Positions 1 to 4,210 of a stretch of 8,746 nucleotides of DNA are shown here, piece by piece. The notes below the pieces were generated by a model that worked only from the letters and a program-made list of their open reading frames with translations, did not search any database and was not told the DNA's origin. Source of the DNA: CAYLHS01 sp964594235 (GTDB taxonomy: Bacteria; Actinomycetota; Acidimicrobiia; Spongiisociales; UBA4744); the NCBI GenBank assembly GCA_964594235.1, contig CAZQMF010000049.1, positions 1 to 8,746 on the forward strand, written 5' to 3'. Positions within the stretch are counted from its first letter, which is position 1. Every line of letters begins with the position of its first letter. The position numbers were made by a program, and so were the translations under genes.

Positions 1-23
1 ACACCTATGGCGCTTGGAGGGCG

Positions 24-302
24 GTGTTGTATCGGAGCCTGATCGACGCGCTTGCTTTGGAAGACCTTTCTTGGCAGGACTACTCGAACTGTCGCGGGGC
101 CGACGCAAACCTCTTCTTCCCCGAGCGTGGTGCATCGACGCGCAGGGCGAAAGCCATCTGCAACTCCTGTGACGTCCGCACCGAATGTCTGGAGTTCGCG
201 ATCCAACAGGGGGAGAAGTTCGGTATCTGGGGGGGCTTGTCGGAACGTGAACGTCGTCGGATTCGCAAGGAGCGAGCGACGAAGATCCGAAGGGTGTCCT
301 GA
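24..302 (+). CDS. whiB: WhiB-family iron-sulfur transcriptional regulator (WhiB2/WhmD-like)
   Basis: This is a small DNA-associated regulator of the WhiB family, which is confined to Actinobacteria and their phages. WhiB proteins bind a [4Fe-4S] cluster and usually act with the principal sigma factor. The 92-residue product has the four cluster cysteines C23, C46, C49 and C55 (C-x22-C-x2-C-x5-C). The family turn GIWGG follows at residues 67-71, and then a basic tail ERERRRIRKER that would contact DNA. The spacing and the stretch FFPERGASTRRAK resemble WhiB2/WhmD, the septation-linked branch, more than WhiB1, as far as I can judge from memory. The start is uncertain. GTG at 24 lies only 3 nt after a GGAGG (16-20), while TTG at 27 would give a more usual 6-nt gap. 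The frame stays open to the window edge, so a further upstream start is also possible. The family call is firm; the subfamily call is moderate. Confidence 0.93.
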   Translation: MLYRSLIDALALEDLSWQDYSNCRGADANLFFPERGASTRRAKAICNSCDVRTECLEFAIQQGEKFGIWGGLSERERRRIRKERATKIRRVS

Positions 303-342
303 CCGTCGGTAGCATGAGCGTAACCACGACGGAGGAGTAGCT

Positions 343-1281
343 GTGGAAGGGCTTGGGTACGTCGGCGTCATCCTGCTCATCGTCGCGATCTTCCTGGCAA
401 TCGTCGGGAGCGTGCTCAGTCGGCGTACGAAGGCGCTCAAGGAGCAGCTCAGGATCGGCGGAGCACCCGCACCCGAGTTGGACGTCGAGCGTCCGAGACC
501 CCGCCTGATGGCGTTCCACGTCCGTGGGGATGAGGCTCAGGTCACCTTCGACGTGCCGCTTCCTCCAGGTGAACCCGATCCTGTGCTGGTCGATCTCTTG
601 CTGGACGAGGCCGTGGAAGTGGTGCACGCAAAGCGGCATACGTTGCCGATCACCGACGTCACCAAGGTGGTCGTCTTTGCCGGGAGGGGGGACGAGGCAC
701 GCAGGATCGGCAAGCTTTCCCTCAAAGAACCAGGCGAGCTGCCTCCCGTGGTCGCCGGTCCCACCCTGCGCTTCTCGAGCTTCGGCTTCGATCCTCTGGT
801 CCAGCAGTTCGAGGAGGAGCCCGCATCACCTCCTGTGCTGGCGCCCAAGCCATCGAGCGACGCATTGGGTCCCATCGGTGAGGAACTGAGAATCCCGAGG
901 GCACTCGATATCGGGTTGCGCGCACAGGGAATCGACCCGGCGACGATGACGGCCGCCGAGATGGTGAAGGGCATCCTCGTGCTCTTCGGCTATTCGATCG
1001 TCGCCGGGACGGAGACGGCCACCTACACGGCGTCGAAGGAAGGCACGGCAACGTTCGTCAGGGAGGACGTGTACAAGCCGGGTGACTACCCGGAGCTGGA
1101 TGAGTCGACGATCCGTTCGTTCATGGTCGGCTTCGTGAACGCGAGGGCCGATCGGGGACTGCTGGTGAGCGCCAAGTACGCCCCGTTTGCGATCTACGCC
1201 CAGGAGCAGCGCGAACCCCGCGTTCGCTTCGTGACCAGGGAACGTCTCCAGAAGTTCATCGACGCATTCTCACTGGACTGA
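343..1281 (+). CDS. Membrane-anchored hypothetical protein with restriction-endonuclease-like C-terminal region
   Basis: I do not recognise this 312-residue protein by name. Residues 7-26 form one hydrophobic helix (GVILLIVAIFLAIVGSV) followed by basic RRTK, so it is probably anchored in the membrane with its bulk in the cytoplasm. Residues 50-180 are a variable, proline-rich region with some beta-strand-like segments. Residues 203-310 have the rhythm of an Mrr-like PD-(D/E)xK fold: a helix ending in GYSIV, a middle strand region, then RGLLVSAKYAPFAIYA and a last helix RERLQKFID. The usual catalytic D...(Q/E)xK residues are not evident, so I infer a non-catalytic version of the fold. The GTG start at 343 is supported by a strong GGAGGAG (331-337) 5 nt upstream. 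The next gene begins 2 nt after the stop, which suggests co-transcription. The nuclease-fold resemblance is a pattern judgement, not a search result. Confidence 0.8.
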   Translation: MEGLGYVGVILLIVAIFLAIVGSVLSRRTKALKEQLRIGGAPAPELDVERPRPRLMAFHVRGDEAQVTFDVPLPPGEPDPVLVDLLLDEAVEVVHAKRHTLPITDVTKVVVFAGRGDEARRIGKLSLKEPGELPPVVAGPTLRFSSFGFDPLVQQFEEEPASPPVLAPKPSSDALGPIGEELRIPRALDIGLRAQGIDPATMTAAEMVKGILVLFGYSIVAGTETATYTASKEGTATFVREDVYKPGDYPELDESTIRSFMVGFVNARADRGLLVSAKYAPFAIYAQEQREPRVRFVTRERLQKFIDAFSLD

Positions 1282-1283
1282 TC

Positions 1284-1838
1284 GTGCACGTCGGTGTCGT
1301 CGTCCGATCGACGGATGACCGGTTCGCGGAGACGGTGCAGGCACTCGAGACGGCGGGTGTGCACAGCCTTTGGTTCGGTGTCGATGATCCCGCCGGCGAT
1401 CCGATCGTGTTGGCGGCTGCCGCGGCGGTGATGACGAGTCGGGTGGGACTGACCGTCGTTCTCGATGAGCCGACCGCCGTGACGGCGAAGGCGGTCGCTT
1501 CGCTCGACGCACTGAGCGCGGGCAGGGTGCGTGTCGTGGTGAAGTCGGCGGAAGGACTGGCGCTCGTGCGGACGATGCTGTCGGTTGGTTCGGCCGTGCC
1601 GATCAGACCTGGACCGGTGCAGGAACGGATCCCGCTCTGGACGACGGTCCCCGAGCTGGCCCCAGAAGCCGACGGTCTGGTCGTTCGACAGGGGACAGAG
1701 CCAGGCGATCGCAGGCCACTTGCGGTCATCGTGTCGGATCCGGAATCGTTCGAGCCGCTGGGGTTCCAGGAGGTCGCCCTATCGGTGGGAGACGCCTTGT
1801 GGGAGACTGTAGGTAAGGTTCTGAGCAACCCGAACTGA
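1284..1838 (+). CDS. Short luciferase-like monooxygenase-family protein (LLM fold)
   Basis: The 184-residue product resembles flavin/F420-dependent luciferase-like monooxygenases, which normally have 280-400 residues in a TIM barrel. The N-terminal half is recognisable: strand GVVV, helix RFAETVQALETAGVHSLWF, DPIVLAAAAAVMTSRVGL, then ASLDALSAGRVRVVV (about residues 72-86), matching the family's 'A..asLd.lSgGRv' element. After that, PVQERIPLWTTVPELAPEADGLVV (111-134) corresponds to the later 'p.q..iP......a..aDG' element. The gene therefore seems to be shrunk by internal losses and not simply cut at the C-terminus. The long region between these elements, which carries cofactor and substrate contacts in full-length enzymes, is mostly missing, so catalytic activity is doubtful. 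The GTG start lies 2 nt after the preceding stop with no visible ribosome site, suggesting translational coupling. tatA follows 14 nt downstream. Confidence 0.78.
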   Translation: MHVGVVVRSTDDRFAETVQALETAGVHSLWFGVDDPAGDPIVLAAAAAVMTSRVGLTVVLDEPTAVTAKAVASLDALSAGRVRVVVKSAEGLALVRTMLSVGSAVPIRPGPVQERIPLWTTVPELAPEADGLVVRQGTEPGDRRPLAVIVSDPESFEPLGFQEVALSVGDALWETVGKVLSNPN

Positions 1839-1852
1839 ACGGAAGGTGCTGA

Positions 1853-2029
1853 ATGTTTGGAGGAAGAGTCGGCGGCCCCGAGCTCATCATCATCCTCATC
1901 GTGCTGTTGCTGCTCTTCGGAGCGCGCAAGCTGCCTGATCTCGCCCGCTCGCTGGGCGCGTCGGCCAAGGAGTTCCGCAAGGGGCTCGAAGAAGGCAAGG
2001 CCCCCGACGACGAGGGCGACAAGGAGTAA
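1853..2029 (+). CDS. tatA: Twin-arginine translocase subunit TatA
   Basis: This small 58-residue protein is the pore-forming or membrane-thinning subunit of the Tat system, which exports folded proteins across the cytoplasmic membrane. The family layout is complete. A short N-terminus contains GGPE (7-10). A short transmembrane helix made of L, I and V spans about 10-21. The FG hinge is F22-G23, followed by ARKLPDLARSLG and the amphipathic helix to about residue 46. The acidic tail is short (APDDEGDKE). TatA proteins are usually 60-90 residues, so this one is at the small end. A GGAAGG (1841-1846) lies 6 nt upstream of the ATG. It is the last gene of the plus-strand group, and a 6-bp hairpin begins 4 nt after the stop. 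No tatC is in the window, so the translocase partner must be encoded elsewhere. Confidence 0.93.
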   Translation: MFGGRVGGPELIIILIVLLLLFGARKLPDLARSLGASAKEFRKGLEEGKAPDDEGDKE

Positions 2030-2032
2030 CCG

Positions 2033-2047
2033 GGGCTCTTCGAGCCC
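2033..2047 (+). terminator. Stem-loop just after tatA
   Basis: A perfect 6-bp stem, GGGCTC-TTC-GAGCCC, begins 4 nt after the tatA stop codon. No T-run follows, so it is not a classical intrinsic terminator. It could mark the transcript's 3' end or stabilise it. The position at the end of the operon supports the call, and the lack of a T-tract weakens it. Confidence 0.45.
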
Positions 2048-2050
2048 GTA

Positions 2051-2078
2051 CCTCGTGCCTCGTGCCTCGTGCCTCGTG
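2051..2078. repeat. Tandem repeat, four perfect copies of a 7-bp unit
   Basis: CCTCGTG occurs four times in succession without a mismatch (2051-2057, 2058-2064, 2065-2071, 2072-2078), right after the tatA-proximal hairpin. The 7-bp unit is not a multiple of three and lies outside any gene, so it has no coding meaning. Such arrays can vary in copy number by replication slippage. Confidence 0.95.
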
Positions 2079-2082
2079 CGGA

Positions 2083-2135
2083 CGCCCCGTGGTCTCGCGC
2101 CGGCTTCGGCCGCGCTCTGGCTGTCGGCTGTGAGC
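2083..2135. repeat. 53-bp direct repeat, copy 1
   Basis: This segment matches 2483-2535 at 47 of 53 positions with no gaps, including a 28-bp exact block (2108-2135). The two copies are offset by exactly 400 bp and bracket most of the non-coding stretch. Copy 1 also holds a small hairpin CGGC-TTCG-GCCG (2101-2112), which is not kept in copy 2. Counted by eye from the sequence. Confidence 0.88.
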
Positions 2136-2277
2136 CTCCCGACGACCGATGCTTGCTCCGCTCGCCGTTGTGGTTGCACGCTCCGGAGCCCCTCGTTGTT
2201 CTAGGCAGCGTTCTGGCGAACTTGGTAAGAGGCGCCGGCCAGCACGCCAAGCTTGCTCGTTCACGGCCCCCCTACCC

Positions 2278-2307
2278 CAGCGGCTTCGCCGCTGCGGTAC
2301 CTTTTTT
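2278..2307 (+). terminator. Hairpin followed by a T6 run
   Basis: The perfect 7-bp stem CAGCGGC-TTC-GCCGCTG (2278-2294) is followed after seven nucleotides by TTTTTT (2302-2307). This is the only T-run near a hairpin in the non-coding stretch. It resembles a loose intrinsic terminator for plus-strand transcription coming from tatA. The gap between stem and T-run is longer than usual, so the call is tentative. Confidence 0.4.
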
Positions 2308-2367
2308 CCCCAACGTCGCTTCGCGCCTGGGGGGACCGACATGACGCCGGAGGGGGCGGTCCTGTTT

Positions 2368-2402
2368 CCTCCCCTCGCGAGCGAAGCGAGTGTTGGGGGA
2401 GG
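2368..2402. repeat. Long imperfect inverted repeat (nested stems)
   Basis: The outer arms CCTCCCC (2368-2374) and GGGGAGG (2396-2402) pair perfectly. Inside them CTCGC (2374-2378) can pair with GCGAG (2386-2390), sharing one base with the outer arm. The two stems form a nested hairpin in the middle of the non-coding region. It may be a bidirectional transcript end or part of a dispersed repeat. Confidence 0.6.
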
Positions 2403-2406
2403 TGGA

Positions 2407-2423
2407 CTCGGCCGAAGGCCGAG
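2407..2423. repeat. Perfect 7-bp inverted repeat with GAA loop
   Basis: CTCGGCC-GAA-GGCCGAG is a perfect palindrome around a three-base loop, only 4 nt after the nested hairpin at 2368-2402. The loop is GAA on this strand and TTC on the other, the same loop used by the hairpins at 2033 and 2278. This suggests a common structural type. Confidence 0.75.
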
Positions 2424-2482
2424 GACGGAGGGGGCGGTTCCCACCAACGTAGCTAGGCCCTTCGGTTCTCGGTAGGAGCAGT

Positions 2483-2535
2483 CGCCCCGCGGTCTCGAGA
2501 CGACTGTGGCCGCGCTCTGGCTGTCGGCTGTGAGC
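2483..2535. repeat. 53-bp direct repeat, copy 2
   Basis: This is the second copy of the repeat at 2083-2135. Mismatches fall at the positions equivalent to 2090, 2098, 2100, 2103, 2106 and 2107. Unlike copy 1, its end is expanded by a 14-bp tandem duplication. It runs up to the 3' end of the peroxiredoxin gene. Confidence 0.88.
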
Positions 2536-2548
2536 TGTCGGCTGTGAG
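2521..2548. repeat. Tandem duplication of a 14-bp unit
   Basis: CTGTCGGCTGTGAG occurs twice in perfect tandem (2521-2534 and 2535-2548). A single copy is present at 2121-2134 in the other 53-bp repeat. The sequence after the second unit (CCTC) matches what follows the single copy at 2135-2138, so one unit was probably duplicated here. The array ends 2 bp before the peroxiredoxin stop codon. Confidence 0.93.
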
Positions 2549-2550
2549 CC

Positions 2551-3009
2551 TCAGATCTTCGCCAGTGCCTCGTTGTAGTCGTCGACGTTGCGGATGACGC
2601 CCAGGTCGCCGGTAGCGATGATGTCGCGGACCACACCGTCCTTGTCGAGCACGAAGGTCGTCCGCCAGGCGCAGCCCTTCTCCTCGTTGAAGCAGCCGTA
2701 GGCCTGGGCGACGGCACCGTGCGGCCAGAAGTCGGAGAGGATCGGGAACGTGTAGCCCTGCTCCTGCGCCCACTTCTTGTGGACGTGGCGCGTATCGCAG
2801 GTGATGGCGACGACGTTGGCGTCGACGTCGTTGAAGTCGGCCATGTGGTCTCTGATCGAGCAGAGCTCCGTCTGGCAGTTTCCGGTGAAGGGGAAGGGGA
2901 TGAAGACGATGAGCGTCTTTTGACCCTTGAGTGAGTCGAGAGAGACGTCGTTGTTGTCTTGATCCTTGAGCGCGAACGACGGGGCCGACTCGCCGATGGT
3001 TGCTGGCAT
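2551..3009 (-). CDS. ahpE: AhpE-like peroxiredoxin
   Basis: This thiol peroxidase reduces hydrogen peroxide, organic peroxides or peroxynitrite in the cytoplasm. The 152-residue length and the segment SDFWPHGAVAQAYG (92-105) match mycobacterial AhpE closely. The active site PxxxTxxC is P38, T42 and C45 (peroxidatic), with the conserved Arg at R116 (WRTTFV). C50 gives C-x4-C, the spacing of the peroxidatic/resolving pair in BCP/PrxQ enzymes, so this protein may work as an atypical 2-Cys enzyme and not as the 1-Cys type described for M. tuberculosis AhpE. C71, C106 and C113 are further cysteines. The ATG is preceded by AAGGAG (complement of 3016-3021) with a 6-nt gap, a good ribosome site. It lies 115 nt downstream of the DUF2342 gene on the same strand, and its own promoter is likely in that gap. 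The symbol is by similarity. Confidence 0.92.
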   Translation of the reverse strand: MPATIGESAPSFALKDQDNNDVSLDSLKGQKTLIVFIPFPFTGNCQTELCSIRDHMADFNDVDANVVAITCDTRHVHKKWAQEQGYTFPILSDFWPHGAVAQAYGCFNEEKGCAWRTTFVLDKDGVVRDIIATGDLGVIRNVDDYNEALAKI

Positions 3010-3036
3010 GCGTGTCTCCTTGGTGTCTCACGGCGA

Positions 3037-3064
3037 ACGCTAATCGGTTCGATCGCGAACCAAA
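3037..3064 (-). promoter_or_regulatory. Candidate ahpE promoter with an inverted repeat in the spacer
   Basis: On the minus strand a TTTGGT (3064-3059) and a TAGCGT (3042-3037) lie 16 nt apart, and the second ends 27 nt before the ahpE ATG. Between and overlapping them is the inverted repeat GGTTCG-ATCG-CGAACC (3046-3061). A further CGAAC half-site lies at 3034-3038. An inverted repeat in the spacer is a common operator position, so peroxide- or redox-linked control is possible. The -35 match is weak, and the whole call rests on position. Confidence 0.35.
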
Positions 3065-3097
3065 CACCGCCTGCAATCAGGGCGTTCGGAGCGTCGT

Positions 3098-3115
3098 CCC
3101 GGGTGAAGTCCCGGG
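3098..3115 (-). terminator. Stem-loop after the DUF2342 gene
   Basis: A perfect 6-bp stem CCCGGG with a six-base loop begins 9 nt downstream of the DUF2342 stop codon on the minus strand. No T-run follows on that strand. It may end or stabilise the htrA-DUF2342 transcript before the ahpE promoter. Confidence 0.4.
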
Positions 3116-3124
3116 TTCGGTCGC

Positions 3125-4210
3125 CTACAGGTCCTCGGTAGGGAGCAGCACTCTGGCGGCCCATCCGACCGGGTCGGTCAACTCGCCGTAGCCGGGGAGG
3201 TGCTCAGGTCGTTCCCACATGGTCTCCAGCGACTCCTCACCCCAGCGGCGCACGACCTCGGCACAGAACGAGCCGTCGCTCTCGAGTCCCTCGGGTCGCA
3301 GCTCCAGACCCAGCAATCCTGTCAGCGCCTCATCTCCCTGAGCCGGTTCGTCTCGCCTGCGTCGTAGTGCGGCTCTCATCGCATCGAGATCGGGCAGCAT
3401 CCGCGCCGCGGCGACGTCGACCAGGTAGGCCGAATAGTCATCGATGGTCGCGACGAACGCTTGGATTGCCTCGAGGTCCGGCTGTTGCTCCGGGTTGGTT
3501 AGCAGTCCCGCCAACCCACCCTCCTCGGACAGCATCTCCTGGAGACGCTCGGGGTCCTGCATCCCCTGGAGCTTCCCCGCGAGGTCGCTCGGGTCGAACT
3601 CGATTCCGTCGAGGTACCGCTCTATGAGCCCCTTGAGGTGTGATCTGATCCAGGGCCGTTCGTAGAGCGCCGTGAACGCCACTTCGCGCAGGCTCGCCCA
3701 GAGCCTGACCTGTCGGCGGTCGAGGCTGTGTTCGGTGGCAAAAGCCTCCACGTTGGCGACGATGAGCGTGGTGGGCGTCGGTTCGACCGGTGGAAGACCG
3801 ATGTCGAAGTAGCCGAGCGTCCTGTGGCTGAGGAATCCGATCATGATGCCCATTTGGAGGCCGAGTAGCACCGGACCGAGGGATGCGAGTGGCGCAGGGG
3901 CAGGCATCGCGTCGGCGAATCTCGGGGCGAGAGGCTCGATGAGATAGCTGAAGACCTTCAGGTGGGTGTCGGCCCAGGACCTGCGATCGGTCGGGACGAT
4001 GTCATCGATCGAGTCTGTGACGAGCGGCGTCTGGTCGGAGAGCTGAACGAGCGCAAGCCGACCCAGATCCCGATACTCGTCGGCCATCCAGGGTTCGATC
4101 GGCTCGCGAGGGCCGGAGAAGTGATTCGACAGCTCTTCTGCCAGTCGCCAGTTGATCGGCCCCGGCTGGTTGAAGAGCTCGAAGAGCTGCGAGAAGAGGT
4201 CCCCGTTCAT
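3125..4210 (-). CDS. DUF2342 'zinc-dependent metalloprotease' family protein, probably non-catalytic
   Basis: This 361-residue protein belongs to the actinobacterial DUF2342 family, which databases name zinc-dependent metalloprotease or putative hydrolase. Family marks are GPVLLGLQMGIMIGFLSHRTLGYFD (112-136 region), LWASLREVAFTALYERPWIRSHL (170-192) and the C-terminal LLGLELRPEGL ... MWERPEHLP (299-339). In the F420-associated branch the second segment carries HExxH. In the sister branch it is usually RExxH, as I recall it. Here it reads R175-E176-V177-A178-F179, so both histidines are absent. The later acidic helix usually written EG(W/H) is D257-D258-Y259 here. I therefore infer a structural or regulatory role and no zinc protease activity. 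Its ATG overlaps the htrA stop as ATGA, so the two are translationally coupled and probably act in one process. The biological role of the family is not established to my knowledge. Confidence 0.85.
   Translation of the reverse strand: MNGDLFSQLFELFNQPGPINWRLAEELSNHFSGPREPIEPWMADEYRDLGRLALVQLSDQTPLVTDSIDDIVPTDRRSWADTHLKVFSYLIEPLAPRFADAMPAPAPLASLGPVLLGLQMGIMIGFLSHRTLGYFDIGLPPVEPTPTTLIVANVEAFATEHSLDRRQVRLWASLREVAFTALYERPWIRSHLKGLIERYLDGIEFDPSDLAGKLQGMQDPERLQEMLSEEGGLAGLLTNPEQQPDLEAIQAFVATIDDYSAYLVDVAAARMLPDLDAMRAALRRRRDEPAQGDEALTGLLGLELRPEGLESDGSFCAEVVRRWGEESLETMWERPEHLPGYGELTDPVGWAARVLLPTEDL

Larger units (their letters stand above)
2030..2550. other. Non-coding repeat- and hairpin-rich stretch between convergent genes
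   Basis: No gene is supported in these 521 bp. Reading frames here are open only because the DNA is GC-rich and repetitive; their translations look like run-through of repeats. The stretch separates tatA (plus strand) from the peroxiredoxin gene (minus strand), so both transcripts end in it. It contains at least five short inverted repeats, a 4 x 7 bp tandem array, a 14-bp tandem duplication, a 13-bp repeated G-rich word (CGGAGGGGGCGGT at 2348-2360 and 2426-2438) and a 53-bp direct repeat near both ends. The convergent setting is typical for REP-like or other dispersed intergenic repeats. Whether the units recur elsewhere in the genome cannot be seen here. Confidence 0.8.

Noticed and set aside
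303..332. A 6-bp inverted repeat (CCGTCG ... CGACGG) between whiB and the next gene as a terminator or ribosome-site switch
   Set aside because: The stem is short with an 18-nt loop and no T-run. It touches only the first bases of the ribosome site, so chance is likely in GC-rich DNA.
2136..2482. A transposase remnant or insertion sequence between the 53-bp repeats
   Set aside because: No frame encodes a recognisable transposase fragment, and no terminal inverted repeats or short target duplications were found. Only the direct repeats support mobility.
3034..3061. An SOS (LexA) box before ahpE
   Set aside because: The actinobacterial LexA site is CGAAC-N4-GTTCG. Here the half-sites face the other way (GTTCG-N4-CGAAC), or are 8 nt apart when correctly oriented.
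3010..3124. A tRNA in the gap between ahpE and the DUF2342 gene, suggested by GGGTTCGGTCG-like words
   Set aside because: No cloverleaf could be assembled on either strand. The words belong to a simple CCCGGG hairpin and a palindrome.
1896..3164. A 422-codon open frame on the minus strand across the repeat region and the peroxiredoxin gene
   Set aside because: It runs in another frame through the real peroxiredoxin gene and then through GC-rich repeats. Its translation is low-complexity Arg/Ser/Pro with no family features.
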